64,000 nucleotides of DNA from Adineta ricciae (taxonomy: Eukaryota > Rotifera > Eurotatoria > Adinetida > Adinetidae). The DNA lies in NCBI GenBank assembly GCA_905250025.1, contig CAJNOJ010000271.1, positions 1-64,000 on the forward strand, written 5' to 3'. The notes below the pieces were generated by a model. It was given only the letters and a program-made list of their open reading frames with translations, was not told where the DNA came from and searched no databases. Positions 1 through 11,216 of this stretch are shown here, piece after piece (position 1 is the first letter of the stretch; every line of letters begins with the position of its first letter). A program made the position numbers and the translations under genes.

Positions 1-1
1 T

Positions 2-655
2 TCATCATCAACATATGGGGATTCAAAAGAATTACCAAAAGTTGAGGAAAATATTGGTAAACCATTGTCACCTTACGCAATTACTAAATATGTTAACGAG
101 CTTTATGCACAGATATTCACCAACTTATATGGAATTGAAACGATTGGATTACGTTATTTTAATGTTTTTGGTAAACGACAAAACCCGAATGGTTCTTATG
201 CAGCAGTGATTCCATTATTTATCAAATGTTTAATCAAACATGAACGACCAATAATCAATGGTGATGGAAGTTATTCTCGAGATTTTACCTACATTGATAA
301 TGTTATACAAGCTAATGAACTTGCTATGGTAACTTCCACTAATGTCATTCTTGAACGATTAAATGCAAATGAAAACTCACCTAAAATTACTCAGATAAAT
401 ATAATAATCAATGTAGCATCTGGCGGACAAACAACATTAAATGAATTATTTACCAGTTTACGTTCTAATCTTTCTTGTTATGATCCAATTACTGCTGATA
501 TTGAACCTATCTATGGTATTGAACGACTGGGAGATATTCCACATTCTCAAGCTTCTATCGAAAAAGCTAAAAATATTCTATCATATCAACCGAAATGTAA
601 TACTTCACAAGGATTGGAATTCGTTTGCAAATGGTATTTTGAAAATTTAAAATAG
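2..655 (+). CDS. UDP-N-acetylglucosamine 4-epimerase-like protein, 3' part
   Basis: This is the C-terminal 217 codons of an extended-SDR NAD-dependent sugar epimerase of the WbpP/TviC kind, which interconvert UDP-GlcNAc and UDP-GalNAc or their uronic acids. The frame is open from base 2, so the gene begins upstream of the window. It opens with the catalytic SSS-TYGD strand, then the YAITK form of the YxxxK motif. The downstream GLRYFNVFG and SRDFTYIDNV segments are typical of the family's substrate-binding half. There is no intron in the visible part and the stop is at 653-655. The closest relatives I know with this motif set are bacterial surface-polysaccharide enzymes, so horizontal origin is likely (inference). 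Sugar specificity cannot be told from this fragment. Confidence 0.85.
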   Translation, partial: SSSTYGDSKELPKVEENIGKPLSPYAITKYVNELYAQIFTNLYGIETIGLRYFNVFGKRQNPNGSYAAVIPLFIKCLIKHERPIINGDGSYSRDFTYIDNVIQANELAMVTSTNVILERLNANENSPKITQINIIINVASGGQTTLNELFTSLRSNLSCYDPITADIEPIYGIERLGDIPHSQASIEKAKNILSYQPKCNTSQGLEFVCKWYFENLK

Positions 656-1588
656 GAATGAGGATATCCACTTATTCTCACTCTTAACCGAATTACTTAA
701 ATAGATTTCACGTTATAAATCATCTCACGCACGTCAGAACTTTCTTTCGAACTTTCAATTCTTAAAGAATATCATAAAAGAGGAACATTGTTTTTGTCAG
801 CATATCTTGATGATTATCAACTTAAATAAGAATTTATTTCATCTATTTTCTTTCTTTTATCGTTATCAGTCAACAACTCCTTCATTCTCACTCATTTCCA
901 AAAAAAAACAAATGAAATATTCAAAAAAGAAACGAATCCGTCAATTACATCAGCTTAAAACTTTACACTACGAATAATTTACCTTTATATCAATCCATCT
1001 TGCCTATCGTCTACCGAAATCTCTCTCAAATCAACGGAGTATCAGTCAAGAAACAAGCACAGCTAATTAATTTGAAATTGTCAAATGAAGAATGGGTATA
1101 ATTCTCTCCATGCTGTTTGAATGTTTTTCATACTTTGCTGAAGCGACTGAGACTTTTTATAGTAAGTCTTAAGAATCGAGATAGAAGAAGCCACATTCTA
1201 GATACAGATTACATTCTGATCATTATTGAACAATCTCAACAAACTTAAAGTTTCAAATGTAGTCAACATTAAAGATGCAATCTGACAGCGAAATAATCTT
1301 TAGAAAATGAGAAACCGAATGCTGATGTGAGACACAGTCAATCTTCGCAACACTTTCATCGATTCTCTCACAGATTGTGAAATGTCACGTCTAAATTGTT
1401 TGGTTTTCTGTGGAATTAGTATCATCTGTAATGCATAGAGAACTTTAAAAAAGCAATGATTCGTAGTCGCACACTGTTTCTTAGCGACGAAATGGCTGGA
1501 AGTGTGACCGCGAAAATTTCGTTCATCGCATTTTTCAATTTTCTTCTTAAAAACATGTCCTTATCTGGATCCAACTGCTCATCAACTG
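656..1588. other. intergenic, no gene seen
   Basis: AT-rich sequence with no sustained open frame. The last third may contain further decayed hAT transposase sequence in shifted frames, but I cannot align it with confidence. Confidence 0.5.
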
Positions 1589-2036
1589 ATGAAAGACGAA
1601 GACAAACAATCAGCAAAATACCTGCTCAACATTGAGTTGAGAGAAGTGATTAATAGTGGTGAAAGTTTCAGTGTGAACATATCAACTTCATTTACTGCTG
1701 ATTTGAATGTGCAAGTTGTTCCTTCCTTCGCTAGTCGCAACTTCAAAAACCACTATAGAACTATTGAAACAATTTTGTAGAAAATGTGGTATAACTGATG
1801 ATTCAACTGAGATTGCTGAACGCAAAGACTTAACTATAAAACAAGAATTTGCCAATTTTAAAGCGTACGAAAAAGACGATTATTCTTTCTCAACTTTCTG
1901 GCGCAAGTACGGAAATCCTTTGCCGAAGTTAAACTCGATGGCATTTCGCTATGGTACCATCCCTGGTACGTCAGTACCCGGTGAGAAATTTAAAATACTC
2001 GATTTCTTTAAAGGGCAAGGTTTAGCTTTTTTCTAA
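1589..2036 (+). pseudogene. hAT-family transposase C-terminal relic
   Basis: Two overlapping frames (1589-1780 and 1707-2036) together give the end of a hAT transposase. The second holds the dimerisation signature: FWRKYGN, then a Leu-rich stretch, then a RYGTIPGTSVPGEKF segment. That matches the family's W...P.L...A..YL.IP.TSVPSER pattern. A frameshift near 1710-1780 separates the parts, and the N-terminal zinc finger and catalytic core are not readable upstream. No terminal inverted repeats or 8-bp target duplication were found. It is a dead fragment. Confidence 0.6.
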
Positions 2037-3254
2037 GAATTATTTCAATTCGATTTCATCAGATTAGTTTCTACTTGAGTTTTTTCTACTCTTTAATCGC
2101 ACTAATATTGATGATACTGGCGGTGTTATGTTTTTATTTGTCCAAAAGCTTTATCAAAATTTTTTTGTTCTTCTTATATCGATTTCTTAAAATGCACTTA
2201 ACATGAGTGGGATAATTGACATACAAAACACTGTGTAAAAAGTTTGAAGATAAAGATTACAAACAATTTTTATTACACTGTCGCATTATTCTTTTCTATT
2301 GAAAAAGTACACAAATATTTGAAAAAGAACGCATGGGAAATACACTTTAGTATTGACAAAATACCGAAAGTTATTTAGACATGGACATCCAATACAAAAA
2401 GATAAAACGTAAGAATATCTTTGGTCTATATGAATAATTACTATGCGCTATTAGATCGATGCTTTTCCATGCATGTCGTTATTTATAGAGCACAGTCCTA
2501 AAGAAACCCTTGACAACAGAGTGACGAACATTCGACAGTCAACACATACGTTCTACAAGCGTATACGTTTGATCGTTATCATGTATGAATCCAAAAGATA
2601 ATTTTTCACAGAAGATCATTGTGTTAGAATGACATATTTGAAAATTTCTGGAATGTCATTTATCATGACCACATGGTTTACTTTTTCTGTTTTATTTTAA
2701 TTACAGACACTCTCAAATCACTATCGGTTCCATAAAAATTCTTTCAGGTTTGTGAATTGCGAATACGTATATTGTTTAGATAAACGACTTCTTCCAGTGA
2801 ATGAATAGAAGTCTTCAGCAGAAAATCGTGAATCGTCCATAAATGGTTATGAAATCACGAGAGCTACAGAGAAATAAGTAGTAAGTACAGATCAGTTCTA
2901 TTCAAACGAACTATTAAATAGTTCTTCTGACTGGAACTAATATGGAACTGTCCTACCTCTAAATGAAACTTGGATATTTGCAACGACAACAGAAGGTACT
3001 AATAAACTTTATTGAATATTTTAGCTGTTGGATATGGGTTTGAATGGATTATGTCTTAATCCACATTAACATGCATATTCTCAAGGTTTTGAAAAACTCG
3101 TACAGCCTAATTAAATGTGTTAATGACAACGAACAGAAATAGAATTCTTCCTTTTTACACGGACATTACAACATTTAGATTGATATTGATGTTCAATAAA
3201 TAAACAGAATAAAAGCAGTCCATTAAAATAAATACATAAAATCTCTCAGTTTGT
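2037..3254. other. intergenic, no gene seen
   Basis: No convincing coding frame, RNA gene or repeat structure is visible. It would be the 3' flank of both the hAT relic and the minus-strand gene ending at 3255. Confidence 0.5.
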
Positions 3255-5361
3255 CTAGTGACAATAATTGTTCGAATTACAACCATAACAACAGATTCTA
3301 CCATCATTACATCGGTGCGGAAAATGATTGCAACATTGACCTGATACACACATGGTGTCGCAGCAGGTATTTTGATTACCACACTTGAAACATGCTGGAA
3401 AAGAAAAATATGAGTGTTAGTATCTTGAAGATTTGCAACAGGTGTTTTTTAACGCTTGTATTAAATTACAAAAAGATTTTCTGTAATTACAACAACGACA
3501 TTCGAATATTTTAATTCGAGTTTACCGAACCTAATATTTTTCTCTTTAAAAAAAGTTTTAAGAATAAATAAACAGCATAGTACGATCTTAATATGATAAG
3601 TTGACTTATTCTCTCGAGCTCGTTGCGGTCATAATAGATCTCATTGTCGTTTCTCATTATCTGTATTTCGAGTATGTTTTTTTAAGAGAGTGAAAAGAAT
3701 CTACAGCTTCTGGATCGAACTTTCCACCAGTTATTTTGACGGTTCGTTTACATCGAAAATATTGTTCTCAACTTGATTTCAAATTAAAAAAAATTCGACA
3801 GCAACCCCGATCGAATGCCAACCAGAGCCCAAAATGATCCGTTGTCAGATTTTTTGACTTGGGGCGAAGATTATTTGACTACACTAATGTTTACATTAGG
3901 CAGAATCAAAGAAACTGTTCAAAGAACAAGAGGTCACCCTCACTTTCCCTTACTAGTCGTCGTCGTCGTAACACTAGTAGTGGATGTGCTGGAAGTGATG
4001 GTAGTGCTGGTAGTTGACGTAGTGGTAGTGCTGGTAGTTGACGTAGTGGTAGTGCTGGTAGTTGGTTCTAGTTTTGAAAGAAAATGAAAATGAAAAAATA
4101 GTTATTGATAAGATTATAAGAAGAACTGAACTGTTTTCGATTGCTTCACGACAATTCAATTCCCTGACGGATCAGACGAAGCTCATGCGAGTGCATGAAG
4201 ATATTTCTATCTTTCTTCTTTTACGATATATACAAGTAACGTTCGTCATTCGACTCACTTAACCCTTTGACTGTGTAACAAAAAACCAGTCTTCTGTCCT
4301 TATGATGATACGACCTAACCTAGGATCTTTGTAGGAAGAAACAATTGAAATTTTGTTCAAATTGAAATTATGACTTTCGAAACAAAATGCAACTCAACAA
4401 CTTGTGTGTATTCTCCAAATACGTCCCATGAGGATCTATGGGCACTGCCAAAATGCGCGAGAATGTGTTTGACTTTTCATCTTGGCATAAACATGCGTAC
4501 ATACAAACTATTTTATTTCATATGACCCTCCTTACAGTCGAGGGAATATTACCTTGTTTGATAGAAATCAGTATATATGTAGAAAAATTTCGACGACATC
4601 TTTCATGTTTAGTTGAAGACTAATTGAGAGTATGAGTGTAAGAAGTTGTGAGGAGTCTCCCTCGATTTATTTTTTGCCTAAAATTATTATCTGTCTAACA
4701 TTAAACGACAACGATATGTGTTTTTTTCTGCTTTGGAATCCAACTGACTTATCTTGCATAGTTGAAATGTCTAAGCTAACGAAGAACTCTATGAGATCTT
4801 TTGAGTATAGAAATAAATTGGTAATAATAACACAGCATTTTTTGAAATTTTGTTGTTGTTTTTTACTTCGATAACTACATCAAGGTGTTTTTCCGCCAGT
4901 AAAGTATATAATTGCACAAATGATCTGATTATGTCAAAAGAGAGAGGGAAAAGATTTTTTCTTAAATTAAACTTCATATGTGATATTGGAAATCCCCTGT
5001 TTTGGAATATATTCTTTTCGCACTTACCCAGTGGTAAACGGGTTCCAGCAATGACAATCATAGTTACAGTGTTCATGTCAACTAATACGTTTCCATTTTC
5101 ATCGGATACATTCGCAAACAATTCACAATTCAAAGTTAACGGATGAAAACTCGCTGCCTCACACTGAATTTGCGCTAAACAAATTGTTTCACATTTGCGA
5201 ATGTTCGGTGTAATGACAGATCTGAATGGTAAACAAGTTGTATCAGCACATCGATAACGCCAACCATTTCTGACCGACATTCGAAATGAGCGTGTATCTT
5301 GCACTATGGTTTGCATTGTATGTACAATCAACAGTGAGAAAAAAATTCTTATCCAAGCCAT
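3255..5361 (-). CDS. secreted PAN/apple-like, Thr/Ser-linker, Cys-rich protein (three exons)
   Basis: This gene was not visible as one frame and was assembled from splice signals. Exon 1 is 5361-5028: start MAWIRIFF, a signal peptide of about 20 residues, then a PAN/apple-like region with paired cysteines (CETICLAQIQC and NCELF). It ends at a consensus G|GTAAGT donor in phase 1. Exon 2 is 4067-3954: about 38 residues, almost all Thr and Ser, a mucin-like O-glycosylation linker. Exon 3 is 3394-3255, preceded by a good polypyrimidine-AG acceptor: 46 codons with about ten cysteines, a compact disulfide module. All three junctions are phase 1 and fit without frame repair, giving 195 residues. The product is predicted to be extracellular. 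The intron between exons 1 and 2 is long (about 960 bp) and could hide another exon. Its function is unknown; PAN domains bind proteins or carbohydrates. Confidence 0.65.
4001..4065. repeat. 24-bp tandem repeat within coding exon
   Basis: About 2.7 copies of a 24-base unit (core GTAGTGCTGGTAGTTGACG) lie inside exon 2 of the minus-strand PAN/mucin gene. Because 24 is a multiple of three, copy changes lengthen or shorten the Thr/Ser linker by eight residues without shifting frame. Confidence 0.8.
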
Positions 5362-6289
5362 TAACAATGAAACTCTTGTTAATAGAATGACTTACATAGA
5401 AAATGAAATATCAAGTAACTGTCGAGTTTAAGTATCATTCTCTTTTTCTTCCTCTCCGCATTTCTTGGTACATGTGACATATTTTTCGCATGTCATCTGT
5501 GTGATAAAAAATTCAGTTTACTTTTTCTCATAATGATTTAAAAGAATTTCGTGGATTGAAAAAACTAGTGTGTGCTTATGATTTACGACAATGAGAAAAA
5601 AGTTTTGAGTTAAAAAGAAACAAGAGTTAACCATTTCGGTACAATTCTAGCTGTCTTTAGCAAATGTGGAAATGATCTCGATTGAGGTGATTCAATTAGG
5701 AACATGGATGACGCTGCTAATACAAAAAGTATTTCCTTTTTCTAATTTCTAAAGTAAATTTCCTAATTCTTTGATATAGCAAAGAATTTCTTCTAGGCAA
5801 ACATAGTCATCCAATAGTGTGTTATTTTCTAATTAGTTTCTTTTTTTCTTCATTTATTTGTTACTGTGGCGTCAAACTAATGTATAAGAAAGATTTTTCC
5901 AAGAATTAATTTAGTAAATGTTCTAAAGATGGTTGCAGCCGAACAAACAATGCCATTAGACAATATAGCACACGCGTATGGACCTCGCAAAATTCCTAAT
6001 AAAAGATGAGAAACTTTCATTATCATCATCATCCTAATACTAGAAATAGTAATAGCAACACTGAGTCTCTTGGCTTGTTGTCTGAATTTTCTTTGAGGAT
6101 TTATGAGGGTGAGGGGTATCAACTTACTTTAATCGCCTCAATCGGAATTCTCTCTCGCATCGTCTCTCGACATTTTGATGAAACATTAATAATTTTCACT
6201 GAAAAATCTCGTTGAAATGACGCCAAATCTTCGTTTTATTTCAGCTTTCAATAAAAATATCAAAATAATAATTAAGAAACAAGTGCAAA
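5362..6289. other. intergenic, no gene seen
   Basis: Probable 5' flank of the PAN/mucin gene followed by the 3' flank of the SDR pseudogene. Short open frames here show no recognisable domain. Confidence 0.45.
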
Positions 6290-7016
6290 TATTTGTAATT
6301 TGTGTTATACCGTCAGCAACAAAAAGTTCGATACCAGCGATATAGCTGCTATTATCCGAAGCGAGTAACACTGCAGCTTTAGAAATTCCATTAGGCTTAC
6401 CCGTACGACCTAGTACTGCAAGATCGGCTAATAAGACGTAGATTTTCTTCCTGTCTTATTCAGTATTAACAATATTTTTGATTGCTGAGGCCTCTACTGG
6501 TTTTGCACTCAAACCATTTACCCGAATTTGCGAACTTTTCAAATCAATTGCTCGACAACCAGCAAAAGAACGAATAGCAACCTTTGCAGCACTGTAAACA
6601 CTATAATAAGGAAATACTTTCGTAGTAAGAATATATAGATGCATTCAAGATAATCGATCCACCATCGATTAGTAAATAACATTCCTTTGACACTAGTATT
6701 AAGCAAACGATTAAAATATGGTTCGTTTATAGAATCTAGTAGTACTACTTTGTATGCACCGGAATTAGCAAAAAGAATGTTTAAATATCATTTTTCTCTT
6801 TTAATCACATCGTACAGATTGTCGAAATCATCCATATTCGACACATCACCTTTGATTGCAGTTATTTTATTACTGCCAAGCTTTGTTAGTGTATCATCAA
6901 GAGCATCTTGACGTCGACCATTAAGAAGGACATGCAATTATTGAGTAGTAGCAAAACCTATATCGTCTGGGCCACCAGTGATTAAAGCAATTTTTCCGGA
7001 GGGGCTTACCCAGTTT
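6290..7016 (-). pseudogene. short-chain dehydrogenase/reductase, decayed
   Basis: On the minus strand the order of a classical SDR is recognisable. It has a GKIALITGG nucleotide-binding start, an NGRRQDALD segment, ILFANSGA (the NAG-type motif), YSVYSAAKVA (the YxxxK catalytic site) and a C-terminal LASDNSSYIAGIELFVADG. The frame is broken at least three times. There is an in-frame TAA shortly after the Rossmann glycines, a TGA before ILFAN, and a frameshift ahead of the YxxxK block. The glycine motif is also altered (GGPDDIG instead of GGxxGIG). A functional enzyme cannot be made from this locus. Confidence 0.8.
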
Positions 7017-7335
7017 TTCTTACTATCGCTATATAGTTATTATCAGTCAATAATGCACGTGGTATATCTTATTATTTAGTTATATACACAAACAAGTCAC
7101 GTCACCATGCTCCCTCTACTATTTTTCTCGTTATCCTTCGATTCACTGCTTTATGTTGACTCTCAACGTCTTTTTTCTACTACATAAAAAAAACGAATGA
7201 AGCTTCTCTTTTTTTTTTCTTCGTATGAAATATTTTCATCAATAAACTACACGTGTAAAAGCATTGCTTTAAACAAATACAAAAGTAAAAGAAGACTACA
7301 AATTTGTCACATTTCTTTTTTTGCCTATTACCAGC

Positions 7336-8038
7336 ATGCCATTACTTTCTTCTTTATTTCGTAACATTATGTCATCGACATTTTCCTGTGTTTCATGTAA
7401 GTTTTATTTTCTCATATGAGAAATATTATCTGTAGAAAACTTTTTTCTCTATAGGCCAAAATAAACGAAGCAAAAACTATCGCCATGGTTTAGAATCTAA
7501 TCATAATTCGCCAAGAAAAAAGATGCAGAGTGAAAAGATTGGTAGTACATTGATGTTCGAACCAATGGTAGAACGAAAAATTCCATTGTTGGATACTAAT
7601 TCATTAGATAGTGAGACTATTCCAATTGGTTCGTCTCATTGTAGTATTAACACAATATCCGTATCAGCTGAACAACTCAAGATTGATTCAATATCTGATA
7701 CGAATTCTCTTAATCTTCAATCGACATTGTCTAGAATACAACCACATGATGAAGGGCATGTTGACGACGATGAAATTGAGAAATTATTAACATCCGATTT
7801 CTTTCGAACTATTTGCAAAAACGGCAATTTAATAGTAAACAAACATCTTTCTAATTCATCTAATCAGTTAACAATTAGTAAACAAATTGAGAAACAAGAA
7901 TATGAAGAACACCGGCAATTACACGGTTCAAAACCAAATATCTATGAATATGAAATAAGGCAACTGGTACCAAAATCACATCCTGGTGGATCACAAGCAT
8001 CAATAATATCAGATGTCAGCGAGAAAAGTTTTTATTGA
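7336..8038 (+). CDS. unknown protein, two exons
   Basis: Exon 1 (7336-7396) starts MPLLSSLFRN and ends at a T|GTAAGT donor. A 58-bp intron (7397-7454) ends in a pyrimidine-rich TATAG acceptor, and exon 2 runs 7455-8038. The phase-1 junction restores one frame of 214 residues. The protein is hydrophilic and rich in Ser, Asn and acidic residues. It has a DDDEIEKLL patch near the middle and ends with a Ser-rich tail. The N-terminus carries a Cys pair (FSCVSC) but no clear signal peptide or membrane segment. I do not recognise a family. The clean intron and codon usage argue that it is real. Confidence 0.6.
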
Positions 8039-8159
8039 TCTTCTAAAGTTGAATTATGTCCCTTTTTTTCATTTCGTTGTCTACTTTTTCGGAAAATCGA
8101 CGTGCATGAGAGTATATCTAAGTCGTAAATCGAATTCTTCCACATGCATAAATTAATGT

Positions 8160-9640
8160 CTTGAGGGTGAGGGTGTCAAAGCAAAACCAAAACGCGTTTC
8201 GACCTTGCTCAAGGGTCTCCTCAGTTGGTATTAGACAATGTAATCTGCAAAGTTCAAAAACATTAAAATGTTTTTATAGCAGATATTGTTGACACAGAGG
8301 TTGGTATCATAATAAAATATTATAAGTGAGTATTCTGGTCTCCCTTCGTTTTCTTTGTTTTTCACTTCGGCTGGGACTTGTAAAGAAATATTGAAGTAGA
8401 ACATATGTCGTTGTCGGTGATTATCTGATTCTGTTTTTTCTTCCCTTCTTTAGGAATGTGAACACTGAGAAATAAGTAGATTTCGTTGCATTTTATGAAA
8501 TAAAATATTGTGTAGTTTATTCTGAACGCCTTCAGAGTTTTGTTGTTGGCGAATACCTGAAGGAGATATGAGATTATTTGAAAGTAAAAGAATTTGTAAA
8601 TATTATCGCCTTCATTTTATCGGGCTTGTTGTTTCATTATTAAAACGAATTGTTGGTGTCGTAGATGGGTGATCTGAAATGAAATGATTGACGAAGCGAA
8701 ATTATTCCAGTGAAGGTGCGGCCGAGTCTTAATAGATCTTAGTAATTGTCACTTTTAGCTACTGAAGTCTGCTGAAAGTGTTGGTCCCAAAGTTTATGGA
8801 TATCTTTTTTGCAGCCCGCTAATCGATTTTCATATGTGTAACAGACAATGATATTAGTATCCCATTTAGATAGATTAGTTTGATGGAGCGTTGTTCACTT
8901 TCAAATGTTGAAGAATATCGAATGGCTCGTAAAAGTACCGTATTGATGACATTCGTGAATATGTGCTTTAGATGATCGGGTGTAAATGGTATCACATACG
9001 GTTCAGCTGATTCTTTCTGATGAACTGATGTTAGCAATTTGCCATTTTTATTTTCGATCTGAACATCGAGAAATGATACGCTTGAACAGATTTGGCGCAC
9101 TAATTTGATATTGTGATGAAATAAATGGGCTTCATATAACATTCGATTGATTTTATCGAAAGATTCGTTCGACGTACAGATGATGTCATCAATGTATCTG
9201 TAGTAAAGAGCAATGAAATCGATAAGTTGCCAGTATAGCACTTACATCAAAGGGTAAACGTACCGGCTACAGATTTCATTTGAACTTGTTTGATAAAGGA
9301 CAAACGGCTTTTCCCATTTCCACATAAAGATATTGGGCAAAGTTAGAGTAAAAGCTGATCCCATTGCGCCATTGACTACTTGTTGATCGAATTTCTTATC
9401 ATACGTAAACACATTTTTCTATCAAAACCAGACGAGCTAATTTCCGAATGGCATCAAGTGGAATAAGGTTGTTGGCTTCAAATAGCCATTTGCGGCATAT
9501 GCTTCGAGACAGCGAACGAGATCAACAACGTCAATATTTATTGTTAGACAAACATGTTTATCAAACAATGGTCGAAGTGATTGATCGAGAAACTTAGAAC
9601 TGTCGGTTGTCAGTGTATGCATTGACGAAACAATTAGTCA
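8160..9640 (-). mobile_element. Penelope-like retroelement relic
   Basis: Minus-strand fragments in several frames give pieces of a Penelope-like (possibly Athena-type) reverse transcriptase. These include a DSSKFLDQSLRPLFDKHV segment at 9620-9480, a GAMGSA...ANIF-like block (GAMGSAFTLTLPNIFMWKWE) at about 9390-9300, and the catalytic RYIDDI motif at about 9200-9180. Frameshifts separate these blocks, so the element is inactive. The plus-strand text near 8193-8235 resembles the conserved segment found toward the 3' end of such elements. No GIY-YIG endonuclease was seen. Athena elements that lack this domain are known from bdelloid subtelomeres. A 5' boundary could not be set. Confidence 0.75.
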
Positions 9641-10005
9641 TAGCGGAGTACCTTTCTGTGAATTATGAACACAAATGACTAACGGGGTGAAAGATAGTCA
9701 TTCTAAGGAGATGTTCTTATAGCTGATCACATGAGATATATTTGTGTCCAAGCCAGCGATTTTGCATATGTTGCTGTACGACTGGCACAGATTCGTTCGC
9801 ATAACCTGATTATTTGAAGAAATATGCCTCATCTAACAATCGATTTTCTTTCGAAAAACTGCTTCAAAATCACTAAGAAATGTTATCTGAAACAGATACC
9901 GAAACGAATTGAGGCGAAATTAAAAGAGTTTTATTGATGTGAAGCTAGCACGAAGGAGCTAGCACGAACAAACGATATGTTAGGTAAAAACTTTTTTACT
10001 ACGTA

Positions 10006-10244
10006 TGTCCCGTCCTTGAGAACTACACCATTCGACGCAGAATTTAATTCTGCATCGAATGGTGGTACTTTTATTCACCGGACAAACTTTGGAAAAATTC
10101 TATCTGAATTATAAATACACATAAAGGAAACGAACAAAGATACAGATAGAAAATTTTCCAAAGTTTGTCCGGTGAATAAAAGTACCACCATTCGATGCAG
10201 AATTAAATTCTGAGTCGAATGGTGTAGTTCTCATGGACGGGACA
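10006..10244. mobile_element. foldback MITE with nested palindrome, TA-flanked
   Basis: Two arms of about 101 bp (10006-10106 and 10143-10244) are near-perfect inverted repeats starting TGTCCCGTCC, around a 36-bp AT-rich spacer. Each arm also contains its own palindrome, built on CCATTCGA...TCGAATGG. As single-stranded DNA it would therefore form a long hairpin with side hairpins. It is flanked by TA on both sides (10004-10005 and 10245-10246), as for Tc1/mariner-type insertion. It has no coding capacity. Confidence 0.85.
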
Positions 10245-10246
10245 TA

Positions 10247-10984
10247 CAGTGAAACCCCTCTAATGTGAACACTAACGGGACTTTGCGAAATTGTTCACAT
10301 TGACGGGGTGATCAGTTAAAAGGGGGTTAATGTAAAAATACTGGCTTTGAGCTGAATAACTACTTTTGATCGTATTCTACTGATTATCAGAAGTTTATTG
10401 AAATCATATTCATGTCATCCATTTACAACTTAAGAAAGAGTAGATCTTCATTTTCCGTTTGGGTTTTTCATTGCGATTCATTTCGTAATCATTCATGTAT
10501 TCTAAATTTCGTTTCAATATGTCAGAAACTGCTCCAGCCGAGATATGGAATCGATCACTGAGTTCACGATGCGGTGATCCACGCTCCTTCTCTTTGATTA
10601 AATTGATTTTCTCTTCCAGACAAAGTTCTCTACGAGACGTTATATTCAATTCATCACCGTCAACAAATAAAGAGAGAAAATGCAAGGATAAACACAAACA
10701 ATCGATTTTTCCTTTGTCTTTCCCTTCTCTATACACCAATCGTAAAATTCGCCAATCAAATACATTCTTTTAATTTCGAATTGAATGGCGCCCTCTACAG
10801 TTGTTCATATTAGAGGGGTTCGTTTATACAGTCGGGACCAGAAAAAAGTATTCACATTCAGAATCGCGGGGGGATCACTATCGAGGGGGTCAAAACCAGC
10901 AAAATTCGCTCGGTGGGACCGCCAGGTGCTCAGTATAACAGGTTGATCACTAACGAGGGGTGTTCACTAACAGGGGTTTCACTG
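10247..10984 (-). mobile_element. pogo/Tigger-like DNA transposon, internally deleted
   Basis: Both ends carry the same inverted terminus CAGTGAAACCCCT, each flanked by TA (10245-10246 and 10985-10986). Subterminal GTGAACAC/TTAGTGA motifs recur near both ends. The 738-bp interior keeps only an N-terminal DNA-binding segment on the minus strand (see 10410-10739) and no DDE catalytic domain, so it is non-autonomous. Its left TA is the same dinucleotide that borders the foldback element. Confidence 0.8.
10410..10739 (-). pseudogene. CENP-B/Psq-type HTH fragment of pogo transposase
   Basis: The frame contains a CENP-B N-terminal helix-turn-helix of the pipsqueak type. It reads SRRELCLEEKINLIKEKERG, then the recognition helix region HRELSDRFHISAGAVSDIL and KRNLEYM. 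These align with the tigger/CENP-B pattern (LTLxEKxxxIKxxExG...SxRELAxxFGVSxSTVSxIL). The frame then ends in a basic tail, and the second HTH and the DDE domain are missing. A peptide that can bind the element's own ends might still be made, but nothing shows it is. Confidence 0.65.
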
Positions 10985-11216
10985 TAGTTGAATTCAAGTT
11001 TCAAGTGTAACACTTATGGATACTCAATGATTGTTTCGAAAAAAGTTTTTAGAAAGAATTTAGAATAACGTTGAGACATTGAATAAAAGTTCCACCGATT
11101 TTATTTTGATCTTTTCGTTTTTTTAGTCTGTATTTCGAAAAACATACATTCGTATAAAGCAAAATACAACATAAAACATCAACTAATTCACTACGTTATT
11201 CTCATCATTAAGAGTA
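10985..11216. other. short intergenic region
   Basis: 3' flank of the GPCR gene; nothing recognised. Confidence 0.4.

Noticed and set aside
3815-4087. Plus-strand 90-codon Val-rich frame
   Set aside because: It is the complement of the Thr/Ser-rich exon on the minus strand; the Val runs come from the 24-bp repeat.
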